64,000 nucleotides of DNA from Halorussus halobius (GCF_004765805.1 NZ_SBIU01000003.1:620001-684000), one strand, 5' to 3'; numbered from the stretch's first letter, positions 33,260 to 42,183 are shown. Numbers and translations are program-made. The notes: generated by a model from the letters alone, not told the origin.

Positions 33260-33278
33260 CGGGGAAAGCAGGGAGTCG

Positions 33279-33452
33279 CTATCCGCCGCCGCCCGCGACG
33301 GCGCTACCGATGGCCGCGCCACACTCGTTGCAGGCCACGACGTAGAATCGCTTGGAGGACCGGAACAGGCCAGCCATCTTGGCGTCGAGGTCGAGGAATT
33401 CGACGTCCGACTCTTCGGCTATCTCGCCGTCGCATTCAGGGCAGTGTACCAT
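33279..33452 (-). CDS. 57-aa zinc-ribbon microprotein
   Basis: ATG 33452 opens MVHCPECDGEIAEESDVEFL and the frame ends at 33279 in a Gly-rich tail. Two CxxC pairs, CPEC near residue 4 and CNEC near residue 41, would form one zinc ribbon. A basic middle (FRSSKRFYVVAC) could touch nucleic acid or protein. The gene is on the opposite strand from the PhzF gene and ends 20 nt past it. Family name not known; a small haloarchaeal zinc-ribbon protein. Confidence 0.75.
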   Translation of the reverse strand: MVHCPECDGEIAEESDVEFLDLDAKMAGLFRSSKRFYVVACNECGAAIGSAVAGGGG

Positions 33453-33495
33453 GCCCTCGGCGATAACGCGGGCCGTGGTATATGCTTTCTGTGAC

Positions 33496-34587
33496 TCACC
33501 CGAGCAGTTGGCGGGCCGCGCGTCGATGGCGCGCGGCCGTCCGCTCGCGCTCGGCGTCGGACTGGTCGCCGTACCACAGCGAGAACCACGCCAGCGGGAA
33601 CAGCCGAGTTACCGCGAGGTAGAGGTCCCGACGGCGCTGGGCGTCGCCGTCGCGTTCGAGGGGGCTCGCGGCCCCACCGTCAACGCCGCCAGTCGTCCGC
33701 CCGTACCCCTCGCGCAGGGCCGCGCGGACGCGCTCGCGGCGCGGGTCGTCGTGGGTCGCCCACCCGGCGAGGTACTGCTCGGCGAGGACCAGATTGTACT
33801 GGGGTTCCAGCGTGTGTGCGTTGCCCCAGTCCAGCACCGCCCGCGTCCGCCCCGAGTCGGCGTCCACGAGCAGGTTCCCGAGGCGGTAGTCGTCGTGGCC
33901 GAGCACCGGGGCGAACGACCGGTCGAGCGCGTCGAGTCGGGCGTCCGCGAACGCCCGGAGGTCGCCCGCGCAGTCGGCGAATCGCTCCTCGACGCCGTCG
34001 AGCGCGCCGTCGGCGAGGGCCTCGACCTGCGCGCGCCACGACTCGCGGCCGGCGTCGCCCACTGCGAGTCGTCGGTCGCCGACCGCGACGCCGCCGGCCG
34101 GCTCGCGGTCCGCGTCGCTCGCGAGTCGAATCGGCCCGAACGCCTCGAAGTCGCCGAGTCGGTGGAGTTCGCCGAGGTGTTGGCCGGCCTCGCGAGCGAG
34201 CCGTTCGACCGTTTCGACCGGGAGGTCCCCGGCCTCGTTCTCACGGACCTCGCCGTCGAGTCGCTCGATCAGGAAGAACGGCGCGGGCAACTCCGAGTGG
34301 CGGTCGACCGCGCCCGCGACGCTCGGGACGGGAATCGAGGTCCGGGACTCGACCAGCGACAGGAGGTGCGGTTCCGGCCGGAACTCGGCGGGGTCGAGGA
34401 ACTCGCAGGCCTTCAGCACGCACTCGCGGGGCCCGGCGGGCGTCTCGACCGCGAGGAAGTACACCGCGTCGGTCCCCTCGGCGGCGGGCGTCGCCTCGCG
34501 GAGCGACCACGCCGGGCGAACCGCCCGGACCATCCGGTCGAGGGTCGCCTCCGAGAGCATCGCGTCGGCGGCGTCGGACTCGTCCAT
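33496..34587 (-). CDS. Aminoglycoside-phosphotransferase-like kinase
   Basis: The 363-residue protein has the APH fold. The Brenner motif is GHDDYRLGNLLVD near residue 252, with catalytic Asp and Asn. The metal-binding DWGNAHTLEPQYNLVLAEQY follows near 275. The N-terminal lobe has VYFLAVETPAGPRECVLKAC with the ATP-binding Lys. Related haloarchaeal proteins probably phosphorylate small alcohols or sugars rather than drugs, but this is inferred. The start ATG 34587 is 70 nt from the next gene, so it could be cotranscribed with the aminotransferase upstream. Confidence 0.85.
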   Translation of the reverse strand: MDESDAADAMLSEATLDRMVRAVRPAWSLREATPAAEGTDAVYFLAVETPAGPRECVLKACEFLDPAEFRPEPHLLSLVESRTSIPVPSVAGAVDRHSELPAPFFLIERLDGEVRENEAGDLPVETVERLAREAGQHLGELHRLGDFEAFGPIRLASDADREPAGGVAVGDRRLAVGDAGRESWRAQVEALADGALDGVEERFADCAGDLRAFADARLDALDRSFAPVLGHDDYRLGNLLVDADSGRTRAVLDWGNAHTLEPQYNLVLAEQYLAGWATHDDPRRERVRAALREGYGRTTGGVDGGAASPLERDGDAQRRRDLYLAVTRLFPLAWFSLWYGDQSDAERERTAARHRRAARQLLG

Positions 34588-34656
34588 GCCGGACGGTCGA
34601 GGTCGGTCGGTAGAAATCTTGTCTCGGCGTGCGAATCGATGGCGGTCGTCACCACC

Positions 34657-35748
34657 TCATCCGTCCAGCACGGCCGCGAGCGCGTCCATCGTGCGCTCGA
34701 CCCGGTCGGGGTCGGCGTTGTACCCCATGTGACCCACGCGGAGCAGGTCGTCGGCGCGCTCGCCGAGTCCGGTCGAGAGGACGACGTCGTGGTCGGCTTC
34801 GAGTCGGCGCTTGAGGTCGGTCGCCCGACCGTCGACCTCGAAGGCGGTGACGGTCGGCGAGTAGCGGTCGGGGTCGGCCGGGAACGGCTCCAGTCCGAGG
34901 TCGCGACCGCGCGCCCGGCACTGCTCGGCGACCGACTCGTGGCGGTCGAAGACGGTCGCCAGCCCCTCCTCGAGCAGGCGGTCGAGCGACGCTTCCAGCG
35001 CGTAGAGGTTCGACACCGAGTGGGTGTAGGGCAGCAAGACCGGCTCGCCGTCCTCGAACGACGGGTCGCGCCACGGTTCGAGGCTGGTGTAGAAGGTGTC
35101 TTGCTCGGTGTCCTCGACTTTCGCCCACGCCGGGTCGCTGACCGAGAGCGTCGTCAGTCCGGGCGGCGAACTGAAGCACTTCTGGGACGCGCCGAGACAG
35201 ACGTCGACGCGGTCGACCGGCACCGACGTTCCACCCAGCGACGAGACGGCGTCGACCACGGTCAGCACGCCCGCGTCCTGTAGCACGCCGAGCACCTCGT
35301 CGAGGTCGTTCAACAGCCCGGTCGGCGTCTCGCAGTGGACGGCGGTGGCGACCGCGAAGTCGTGGGCCTCGACGGTCTCTTTGACGGCGTCCACGTCGAA
35401 CCCCTCGTCGTGGGGCGTCTCGTGGACCACCGGCTCGCCCCCGTGCATCTCCACGAAGTCGGCGAAGCCAGCGCCGAAGAGACCGTTGGCCAGACACAGC
35501 ACCTCGTCGCCGGGCGAGACCAGCGAGGCGACGCTGGCCTCCAGCCCGAGCATCCCCTCGCCGCTCAGCACCACCACGTCGTCGTCGGTGTCGTAGACCC
35601 GGGCCAGTTTGTCGAGCAGCGACTCGTAGTACGTGGCGAACTCGGCCTCGACGTCGGGGTTTATCAGCGGACGGCTCGTCGCCTCCCGGACCGCCGGGGG
35701 CAGCGCGGTCGGGCCGGGCGTCATCAGGAGTTCGTCGCGGTCGTCCAT
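34657..35748 (-). CDS. Class V aminotransferase (alanine-glyoxylate / serine-pyruvate type)
   Basis: ATG 35748 (MDDRDELLMTPGPTALPPAV) is the family-typical start; the frame extends upstream but is Arg-rich and unlike a protein. The 363-residue PLP enzyme has PGPTALPP, the cofactor Lys in LGASQKCFSSPPGLTTLSVS near residue 181, and SVSNLYALEASLDRLLEEG. Members transaminate glyoxylate or hydroxypyruvate with Ala or Ser. Substrate is not certain. It lies upstream of the APH-like kinase on the same strand. Confidence 0.9.
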   Translation of the reverse strand: MDDRDELLMTPGPTALPPAVREATSRPLINPDVEAEFATYYESLLDKLARVYDTDDDVVVLSGEGMLGLEASVASLVSPGDEVLCLANGLFGAGFADFVEMHGGEPVVHETPHDEGFDVDAVKETVEAHDFAVATAVHCETPTGLLNDLDEVLGVLQDAGVLTVVDAVSSLGGTSVPVDRVDVCLGASQKCFSSPPGLTTLSVSDPAWAKVEDTEQDTFYTSLEPWRDPSFEDGEPVLLPYTHSVSNLYALEASLDRLLEEGLATVFDRHESVAEQCRARGRDLGLEPFPADPDRYSPTVTAFEVDGRATDLKRRLEADHDVVLSTGLGERADDLLRVGHMGYNADPDRVERTMDALAAVLDG

Positions 35749-35852
35749 GCCGGCGGGTTCGAACCGGGCCTCCCTAAAGCTGGCCGAACCGGCAGGTCGG
35801 AATCGAGCGCGGTCGCCGGGATTCCAAGGCGGTCGACGCGACGGCCCCCGGC

Positions 35853-36323
35853 TCACGAGTCGCCGAGTCGGACCGGGCCCGACCGCTCGTCGGCGTCGGG
35901 GTCGAACAGCCGGACGAACGCCGGCACGTAACAGAGCCACGCGAGGACGTACGCGACCCCGACCGCGACGCTCGCCGTGTCGACGACCGCGAACAGGCCG
36001 TCGACCACCCCGACGACGAGGACGACCGCGACCAGTACCGGCAGCGACGGTCGGTCGAGCCAGTCGTAGAGGACGCCGACGAGCGACCCGACCACGTAGC
36101 AGATGGCGTAGCGAGCCACCCCGGCGAGGACGGCGTTGGCCCAGAACAGCGCCGACACCGCGAGTCCGGCCTCGACCCCGGCCGCGCCGAGCAGGACGTC
36201 CATCATCCGATAGAACGAGTCACGGCCCTCGTGCAGGCTGGCGATCACGACGACGGCCGTCAGCAGGCCGACGACGCGGCCGGCTTTCACGCCCGCGCGC
36301 CCGGGGTCGTTGCGTTCGACCAT
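35853..36323 (-). CDS. Predicted four-helix membrane protein, function unknown
   Basis: The 156-residue protein has about four hydrophobic segments: AGRVVGLLTAVVVIASL, VEAGLAVSALFWANAVLAG, LPVLVAVVLVVGVVDGLF and VAVGVAYVLAWLCYVPAFV, with a short acidic C-terminus. No family was recognised. It sits 104 nt upstream of the aminotransferase gene and 37 nt downstream of the YbjQ-like gene, all on the minus strand. Confidence 0.6.
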   Translation of the reverse strand: MVERNDPGRAGVKAGRVVGLLTAVVVIASLHEGRDSFYRMMDVLLGAAGVEAGLAVSALFWANAVLAGVARYAICYVVGSLVGVLYDWLDRPSLPVLVAVVLVVGVVDGLFAVVDTASVAVGVAYVLAWLCYVPAFVRLFDPDADERSGPVRLGDS

Positions 36324-36360
36324 GAGTGGAGAAAGTCGTCTCGTGGCCGGTTGCGGTGGC

Positions 36361-36675
36361 CTACGCGAGTCGGACGGCGGTGCCGTACGCGATGACCTCG
36401 GAGCCGCCGTTGGCTATCTCGGAGCTCTCCAGCCGGACGTTGACGACCGCGTCCGCGCCGAGCGACTCGGCGTCCTCGGCCATCCGCTCGAGCGCCTCGT
36501 CGCGGGCGTCGGTCAGCAGTTCCGAGTAGGCCTTCAGCTCGCCGCCGGTGATGTTCCGGATGCTCTGGGTGATGTCCCTGCCGACGTTTCGGGCCTTGAC
36601 GGTGTTGCCGCGGGCGATGCCGAGGGTCTCTTGGATTTCGCGACCGGGGACCGTCTCCGTGGTGACAAACTCCAT
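36361..36675 (-). CDS. YbjQ/UPF0145-family protein
   Basis: ATG 36675 (MEFVTTETVPGREIQETLGI) gives 104 residues, the normal size. A TATA-like TTTTATGT lies about 30 nt upstream, which rejects the 13-codon longer frame. The signature LGIARGNTVKARNVGRDITQ, LTDARDEALERMAEDAESLG and GADAVVNVRLESSEIA is that of YbjQ (UPF0145), which forms a pentameric putative heavy-metal-binding protein. Biological role is unknown. Confidence 0.9.
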   Translation of the reverse strand: MEFVTTETVPGREIQETLGIARGNTVKARNVGRDITQSIRNITGGELKAYSELLTDARDEALERMAEDAESLGADAVVNVRLESSEIANGGSEVIAYGTAVRLA

Positions 36676-36844
36676 ACGTGACGACTCGCGCGAAGTGGAC
36701 ATAAAACCTAGCACGGGCGGCGGTCACGTTCGGATACGCAGGCCGGACTCGGTCGCGAACCGTCCTCGCGCAGGCTCCTCAAAGAGCTGAACGCTCCCGC
36801 TTGTCCGCCCCAACTGCTAAGTCCGGGCTCGGCGAACGACCGCC

Positions 36845-37144
36845 ATGGGAATCCTGGAGATACACTTCCACGACGCGCAGTTCGAGTGGACGTTCGACGC
36901 CGGGACCGACGACGAGCGGTCGTTCGCCGTCGGGACGGGGAGCGACTCCCGATCCGAGCGCGGCGGGTCCGGCGACGCCGCCGGCCCGTCGGCCGCTTCG
37001 AAACTCCGGTCGGTCGGACTGGTGGCGCTCGTCGTCGGCGCGGCCGTCGCACTCGGGCGATTCCGGTCGCGGCGCGCGCGAGCGGCGGCCGAGTCCGACC
37101 GGGATTCGGGGACAGGGAGCCGCCTTCGGTCGCTGACTCGATAG
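36845..37144 (+). CDS. Single-pass membrane protein, haloarchaeal, function unknown
   Basis: The 99-residue protein starts MGILEIHFHDAQFEWTFDAG and has one membrane helix (SVGLVALVVGAAVALGRF) followed by an Arg-rich C-terminus. The soluble N-terminal half is acidic with Ser/Gly. A CTAAGTCCGGG stretch about 30 nt upstream may be its promoter. No family was recognised. Confidence 0.6.
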   Translation: MGILEIHFHDAQFEWTFDAGTDDERSFAVGTGSDSRSERGGSGDAAGPSAASKLRSVGLVALVVGAAVALGRFRSRRARAAAESDRDSGTGSRLRSLTR

Positions 37145-37252
37145 GCCGACCGACTCGTCGCACCGTCGTCCGACCGCCCCGCCGCCCCTCGACCCACCCG
37201 CCGCCGCTCGCCCGCCACTATGCTTTTCGCCCGGCGCGTCGAACTCGACGCG

Positions 37253-37576
37253 ATGTCCGAGCACACCTACTCCGTGTACCTGGTCGAGCGAGGCAGCGAA
37301 CAGGGCGGCCAGCGGGCGATCACGTCGCCCATCGAGGGCCACGAGCTGGAGTTCTACGACGCCGGCGTCTGGCTGAACCGCGAGCGGGGGCGGAACTTCT
37401 TCCCGTACGAGCAGGTCCGGACCGTCCGCGAGCACGCGAGCGAACAGCCGGCAAGCCCAGCGGACCAGCCCGTCGACGGGCGAGAGTCCGCGGACCGCGA
37501 CCCCGAATCCGGTCCCGGCGATGCGCCCGCGGGGACGGGCCGCGACCAGGGAGCCGAGGAGGACCTGCTGGAGTAG
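37253..37576 (+). CDS. Small conserved-looking protein, function unknown
   Basis: ATG 37253 is chosen because TATGCTTTTCGC lies about 30 nt before it; the frame open from 37220 runs through that box. The 107-residue product has a folded N-terminal part (SEHTYSVYLVERGSEQGGQR, EFYDAGVWLNRERGRNFFPY) and a disordered acidic C-terminal half. No membrane segment or catalytic motif is seen. It converges with a metallo-hydrolase gene 42 nt away. Confidence 0.6.
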   Translation: MSEHTYSVYLVERGSEQGGQRAITSPIEGHELEFYDAGVWLNRERGRNFFPYEQVRTVREHASEQPASPADQPVDGRESADRDPESGPGDAPAGTGRDQGAEEDLLE

Positions 37577-37618
37577 CTCCGCCGGGCGCGGCCCTCGACG
37601 GGTCGACCGGACACGGGG

Positions 37619-38575
37619 TCACGCGGCCGGTTCGTAGACGACCACGCCGCCGCGCTCGCGGGTCTCGACCGCGCCGCGGTCGACCAGCACGTCGAGGTGA
37701 CCGACCGCCTCGCTCATGCCCGCGAAGTACTCGGTCGCGGGGAGGTCCTCGAACAGTTGGTCCATCACCTCGCGAGCGGTGGTCGGGCCGTCCGCGACGA
37801 CGTCCCGGACGTTCTCGGTGCGGTCCTCGTGGGCCGACAGAATCGCGTCGATGCGCCGGCGGGGGTCCGTGATTTCCTCGCCGTGGCCCGCCAGCAGGCG
37901 GTCGAACGCCCGGTCGCGGAGGGCGGCCAGCGAGCGGTTGTACGCCGGGAGGACGCGGGGGCGCTCGCCGCCCGGCTCGGCGGGCGGCTGGAGCAGGGGG
38001 TTCGGCGTGACGTCCGGGAGGACGTGGTCGCCGACAACGGCTCGCAACTCGTCGGACTCGCGCCCGTAGGTGAAGATGGTCTCGCCTACCGCGTGGCCGT
38101 CGACGCGCTCGGCGGTGAGCGTGGTGCCCGCCACGTCGACCGCGTCGCCGTCGCGGAGCTCGCGGTCGGTCTCGACGCCGGGCGCGACCCGGAGGAACGT
38201 CTCGGGGAGCTCGGTGACGGTCTCGGCGGTCGAGCGCGCCATCCCGTGGCGCTCGAAGAACTCGACGAAGTACGAGCGCTCGTACTCGAACCGGGCCTCG
38301 AAGTCCGCGACGACCGCGGCCGTCGCGGGGCTGGCGAGCACCCGCGCGCCCTCGGCCCGCAGGCGCTCGGCGAGGCCGAAGTGGTCGGGGTGTGGATGGG
38401 TCACGAGCACGCGCTCGACGTCGCCCGGCGCGAGCCCGCGCGCTTCGAGGCCGTCGAGCAGCGCCGCCCACGCCTCCTCGCTTCCCGGCCCGGGGTCGAC
38501 CAGCGTCCGGCCGGCGAGGTAGGCGTTCACCGGACCGACAGCGAACGGCGTCGGAATCGAGAGCCGCGCGAACAT
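37619..38575 (-). CDS. Metallo-beta-lactamase-fold hydrolase
   Basis: ATG 38575 (MFARLSIPTPFAVGPVNAYL) gives 318 residues; the longer frame is Arg/Ser-rich and unlikely, though ATG 38602 is possible. The zinc motif is VLVTHPHPDHFGLAERL near residue 56 (HxHxDH), with VDGHAVGETIFTY near 155 and GHGEEITDPRRRID near 229. A C-terminal winged-helix-like tail (MDQLFEDLPATEYF) resembles beta-lactamase-2-like (LACTB2) relatives. Substrate unknown; hydrolysis of a thioester or phosphodiester is typical. Confidence 0.87.
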   Translation of the reverse strand: MFARLSIPTPFAVGPVNAYLAGRTLVDPGPGSEEAWAALLDGLEARGLAPGDVERVLVTHPHPDHFGLAERLRAEGARVLASPATAAVVADFEARFEYERSYFVEFFERHGMARSTAETVTELPETFLRVAPGVETDRELRDGDAVDVAGTTLTAERVDGHAVGETIFTYGRESDELRAVVGDHVLPDVTPNPLLQPPAEPGGERPRVLPAYNRSLAALRDRAFDRLLAGHGEEITDPRRRIDAILSAHEDRTENVRDVVADGPTTAREVMDQLFEDLPATEYFAGMSEAVGHLDVLVDRGAVETRERGGVVVYEPAA

Positions 38576-38717
38576 ACGGTCACACTGGGCGGCTCCCGAC
38601 ATACAGTTTGTGACCTGGCGGGCGGACCGCCCGGCGGACGCGAGACTCCCCCGGCGACCGGGCCGAGCGAAAGACGTATATCTGTCGTCTGCGTAAGAAC
38701 ATAATGGTGGACGAGAA

Positions 38718-38951
38718 ATGAACAAGCACTTCGAAGACGCGTGGTACTACGCCCGACGCGCCGGCACCAACCTCTCGCGGGGGCTCCGCGAGGAACTCGA
38801 ACCCGTCGAGCGCCGCGTTCGCGCGGCGGCCGGTCGCGAGGTCGAGGACCAGTCGCGTTCGCGACGCTGGCGGTCGAAACTGAACGAGGCCGAGCGAACA
38901 GTCGAGCGCCGCGTCCGACGTGCGCTCCGGCGCGTCCGCCGGGGCGCGTGA
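38718..38951 (+). CDS. Small charged helical protein (DUF7553-like)
   Basis: The 77-residue product MNKHFEDAWYYARRAGTNLS is mostly helical with regular Arg/Glu pairs (EELEPVERRVRAAAGREVED, RRVRRALRRVRRGA). The N-terminal MNKHF...YYARRAG pattern is common in a haloarchaeal family that I recall as DUF7553. The C-terminus is unusually Arg-rich for a haloarchaeon. A GTATATCTG TATA-like box (38676 region) precedes it and could also serve the divergent hydrolase gene. Confidence 0.65.
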   Translation: MNKHFEDAWYYARRAGTNLSRGLREELEPVERRVRAAAGREVEDQSRSRRWRSKLNEAERTVERRVRRALRRVRRGA

Positions 38952-39046
38952 GCGGTCTCGACGGCCCGTCGGGCGGATTCCCCGACCGCTCGGGTTCCGG
39001 CGTAAAGTAAGTCTTAAGTCCGGGAAGAGGGAAAGGCCGGATGCGC

Positions 39047-39121
39047 GGGTCGGTAGTCTAGTCCGGTTATGACAGCTCCTTCACACGGAGCAGGCCGGCG
39101 GTTCGAATCCGCCCCGACCCA
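39047..39121 (+). tRNA. tRNA-Val (anticodon CAC)
   Basis: The 75-nt tRNA has acceptor stem GGGTCGG / CCGACCC, discriminator A, T-arm GGCGGTTCGAATCCGCC and anticodon arm GCTCC-TTCACAC-GGAGC with anticodon CAC. CCA is not encoded. TCTTAAGTC about 34 nt upstream is a likely promoter. Confidence 0.96.
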
Positions 39122-39461
39122 CTTCTGACGGCCCGACGCGACGAGCGACGCGAGAAGGCTGGGCCGGGAACGGGAGTCGGGTGAATTCGAACCCCGTCAG
39201 CCACCCCAGCGGGACCTTTCCACCGATTGACGGGGCGATACTCCTCGGCCGGACCAACCGGTTTACTATCTCCCGTCACTTCCGGCGAGGCCGCCAGACC
39301 GCCGAACCACCCCTGAAAAGAGCGGGGGAGCGAAGTTTCCGCAAAAACACGTCCTCGAGCGACGAGCGTCTTGTTTACGGCGCTCGGGGAGCATCGCTCG
39401 TCCGAGCCGGGGCCGATAGGGTTATTGAGTACTACGTTGCGCTATTGTGCGGTGTTATCTC
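39122..39461. other. Intergenic gap with no recognisable feature
   Basis: This 340-bp stretch follows tRNA-Val. It has one T-arm-like match (ATTCGAACCCC near 39183) but no full tRNA. A CCGGTTTACTATC stretch near 39258 and GGGTTATTGAG near 39419 are AT-richer, and the latter may be the promoter of the next gene. No gene is seen. Confidence 0.5.
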
Positions 39462-41258
39462 GTGAAGGGAGTTATCTTAGCGGCCGGCATCGGGTCTCGC
39501 CTGCGGCCGCTAACGTTGCACGAACCAAAGTGTTGTATCACAGTGGGGAACGTTCCGGTACTCGAACGGCAGTTGCGCGCGTACGTCGACGCCGGGGTCA
39601 CCGACGTCACGGTCGTCGCGGGCTATCTCGCCGACGACGTGCGGGCGCTCTGTGCCGCAGTGGCCGACCGGCACCCGGACCTCGACGTGACCGTGGTCGA
39701 GAGCGAGGTGTACGCGAACACGGACAACATGTACTCGCTGTACGTCGCCCGCGAAGCGGTCGCGGGCGAGCCGTTCGTCCTGAGCAACGGCGACGCGGTC
39801 TTCGACCCCGGGCTGCTCGCGGACCTCGTGGCGGCCGACCCAGAGAGCGCGGTCGCCGCCGACCCGGGGACCTACACCGACGAGGCGATGAAGGTCACGG
39901 TCGACGACGCGGGCTCGGTGAGCCACATCGCCAAGGACGTGCCCGCTGACGTGGCCCGCGCCATCTCGAACGACGTCTATCGGTTCTCGGCCGACTTCTC
40001 GGAGCAACTGTTCGACGAGATCGCTCGGACCATCGAGCGCGAGCGCGAGTACGGCGAGTGGACCGAACTCGCCATCGACCGGGTGGTCCGGACCCGCGAC
40101 CACGACCTCGAACCCGTCGACGTGGGCGACTACCGGTGGGTCGAGATCGACGACCGGGAGGACCTCGCCGAGGCCGACCGCCGGTTCTCGGCCCTCTCGA
40201 CGCTGGCCGACAAGGAGGCGGTCTTCTTCGACCTCGACGGGACGCTCTACCTCGACGACGACCTCGTGGCCGGCGCTGACCGCGTCGTCGACGCCCTCCG
40301 AGCGGCGGGCACGGACGTCTACTTCCTGTCGAACAACTCCTCGAAGTGGAAGGACGACTACGCGGCGCGGCTCTCGGACCTCGGCATCTCCGCCGGGCCG
40401 GAGGACGTGTTGCTCTCGACCGACGGCGTCATCGACTACCTCGCGGCCGACGTCGGCGGGGCCGAGGACGCACGCGGCGGGACGACCGCGAACGGGGGAG
40501 CGATCGTCGAGGGAGAAGCGACCGACGACGGGGAGACGACCGCCGCAGACGGCGGGGCGGCGGTGTCGGACGCCGGCGCGACCGCGCCCCGGCCCGGCGA
40601 GACGTACGTCCTCGGGACGGCGGCGATGCGCGAGGCCCTGGCCGACCGGGGCGTTCCGGTGACCGACGACCCCGGCCTCGGCGCGGACGCGCCCGAGCAC
40701 GTCGTGGTCGGCTTCGACACCGAACTCACCTACGAGAAGGCCCGGCGGGCGACGCTGGCCGTCCGCGACGGCGCGACGTTCCTGCAGGCCCACCCCGACG
40801 AGGTCTGCCCCACCGCCGACGGGTTCGTGCCCGACTGCGGGTCCATCGCCGCGATGGTCGAACGCGCCGCCGAGCGGACGCCCGACCGGGTGTTCGGCAA
40901 GCCCGACGCCGCGATGGTCGACCACGTCGTGGACGCGAACGGCTACGACCCTGCGGACGTGCTGGTCGTGGGCGACCGACTCGAAACCGACGTCGCCCTC
41001 GCGGAGAACGTGGGTTGCGAGTCGGTCTGCGTCCTGACGGGCGACGCCACCCGGGTCGGGGTCGAGCGCAGCGACGTCGACCCCACGCTGGTCGTGCCGA
41101 CCGTCGGCGCGCTCGCTCGACTCCTCGACGCCGACGCTTCCGCGAGCGCGAGCGGCGACGGGAGTGGGAGAGGCGACGAGGGGCCGAGCGCGGACGAGGC
41201 CCCCAGCGCCGACGAGACCGCGACGCCGTCGGCGGTGCGCGGAGGCGACTCGACGTGA
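39462..41258 (+). CDS. LicC-like nucleotidyltransferase fused to a HAD-IIA phosphatase
   Basis: GTG 39462 (MKGVILAAGIGSRLRPLTLH) gives 598 residues. Residues 1-245 are a sugar- or polyol-phosphate nucleotidyltransferase with LAAGIGSRLRPLT and PKCCITVGN, and the LicC-type features DNMYSLYVAREAV and YRWVEIDDREDLAEAD. From about 250 there is a NagD-like HAD domain: FFDLDGTLYLDDD (motif I), FLSNNSSKWKDDY (II), FGKPDAAMVDHV and VGDRLETDVALAENVG (III/IV). A low-complexity Gly/Ala/Thr insert of about 50 residues splits the HAD cap, and the tail is disordered. It could activate a polyol phosphate as CDP-polyol and control its level by dephosphorylation; that is inference. It overlaps the next gene (GTGA). 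Confidence 0.85.
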   Translation: MKGVILAAGIGSRLRPLTLHEPKCCITVGNVPVLERQLRAYVDAGVTDVTVVAGYLADDVRALCAAVADRHPDLDVTVVESEVYANTDNMYSLYVAREAVAGEPFVLSNGDAVFDPGLLADLVAADPESAVAADPGTYTDEAMKVTVDDAGSVSHIAKDVPADVARAISNDVYRFSADFSEQLFDEIARTIEREREYGEWTELAIDRVVRTRDHDLEPVDVGDYRWVEIDDREDLAEADRRFSALSTLADKEAVFFDLDGTLYLDDDLVAGADRVVDALRAAGTDVYFLSNNSSKWKDDYAARLSDLGISAGPEDVLLSTDGVIDYLAADVGGAEDARGGTTANGGAIVEGEATDDGETTAADGGAAVSDAGATAPRPGETYVLGTAAMREALADRGVPVTDDPGLGADAPEHVVVGFDTELTYEKARRATLAVRDGATFLQAHPDEVCPTADGFVPDCGSIAAMVERAAERTPDRVFGKPDAAMVDHVVDANGYDPADVLVVGDRLETDVALAENVGCESVCVLTGDATRVGVERSDVDPTLVVPTVGALARLLDADASASASGDGSGRGDEGPSADEAPSADETATPSAVRGGDST

Positions 41259-42070
41259 GTGCGGACGGGAACGGGACCGACGCCGAGAACCGGGTCCGGA
41301 CCGGGTACGTGACCCAGACCCACACGGGCGCGGTGTCGTGGGAGCGGGCCGTCAGCGACGGGGAGCGACTCGATTTCGACTTCGTGGAGCTGTACATGGA
41401 CGGCGCGACCGAGCGCACCAACCTCGACCCGAGCGCGGTCGCCGCGGCGGTCGAGGCGGCCGACCTCGACCTGCTGGTCCACCTCCCGTTCGCCGACCTC
41501 GAAATCGGGTCGCCGCGCGCGCCGGTCCGGCAGGGGTCGGTGACCGAACAGCGGGGGTGCATCGAAATCGCGGCCGAAATGGGCGCGGAGAAGGCGGTCC
41601 TCCACGCCGGCACCAGCGCGAGGCCGCCCGAGTGGGAACTGGACGCGGTCGCGCCGACCCTGCTCGCGTCGGTCCGGGAACTCGACCGGTTCGGGGCCGA
41701 CCGGGGCGTCGAAATCTGCGTCGAGAACCTGCCGGGCGTCCCGCTGACCGTCCACCAGTTCGACCGGGTGTTCGCCGACACCGAGGCGTCGATGACCTTC
41801 GACACGGGCCACGCCCGCGTGGACGGGATGAGCGCCGGGGAGATGGCCGCGTTCCTCGACGACCACGCCGACCGCGTGAGCCACGTCCACGCCAACGACT
41901 CCCGGGAGGCCCGCGACGAACACGTCCCCACGGGGTCGGGGACGCTGGACTTCGAGACGGCGCTCGCGCCCCTGCGCGAGGGGTGGGCCGGCACGGTCTC
42001 GGCGGAGGTGTACACCTTCGACGCCGACTATCTGGAACTCAGCGGGCGGAAACTCGACGAGGCCCTCTGA
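41255..42070 (+). CDS. Sugar-phosphate isomerase/epimerase-like TIM-barrel enzyme
   Basis: The GTG start 41255 overlaps the stop of the fusion gene (GTGA), so both are coupled. The 271-residue TIM barrel has metal-site motifs of the AP-endonuclease-2/xylose-isomerase-like class: DFVELYMDGATE, EKAVLHAGTSARPPEW near 118, VEICVENLPGVPLT (metal Glu) near 150, MTFDTGHARVD (Asp, His) near 180, and SHVHANDSREARDEHVPTGS near 210. It may isomerise or epimerise the polyol or sugar used by the fusion protein. The exact reaction is unknown. Confidence 0.85.
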   Translation: MSADGNGTDAENRVRTGYVTQTHTGAVSWERAVSDGERLDFDFVELYMDGATERTNLDPSAVAAAVEAADLDLLVHLPFADLEIGSPRAPVRQGSVTEQRGCIEIAAEMGAEKAVLHAGTSARPPEWELDAVAPTLLASVRELDRFGADRGVEICVENLPGVPLTVHQFDRVFADTEASMTFDTGHARVDGMSAGEMAAFLDDHADRVSHVHANDSREARDEHVPTGSGTLDFETALAPLREGWAGTVSAEVYTFDADYLELSGRKLDEAL

Positions 42071-42140
42071 GGGGCGCGCGGACCGCCCCGGCGGCGCGGC
42101 GACCGGACACCCCTCTCGACCGACAGATTTAATATCTCGT

Positions 42141-42178
42141 GTAAAGCAGACTTTACTGTAAAACGTACTTTACAGTGA
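42141..42178. promoter_or_regulatory. Two adjoining palindromes between TATA box and DUF2178-type gene
   Basis: GTAAAG-caga-CTTTAC lies at 42141-42156. It abuts CTGTAAA-acgtac-TTTACAG at 42156-42175, which extends to 10-bp arms with one mismatch (42153-42178). A TATA-like TTTAATATC (42128-42136) lies just upstream, so a repressor binding here would cover the transcription start. Confidence 0.6.
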
Positions 42179-42183
42179 TTCCC

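Noticed and set aside
39170-39200. T-arm-like sequence after tRNA-Val suggesting a second tRNA
   Set aside because: No acceptor stem or anticodon arm can be paired around it on either strand.
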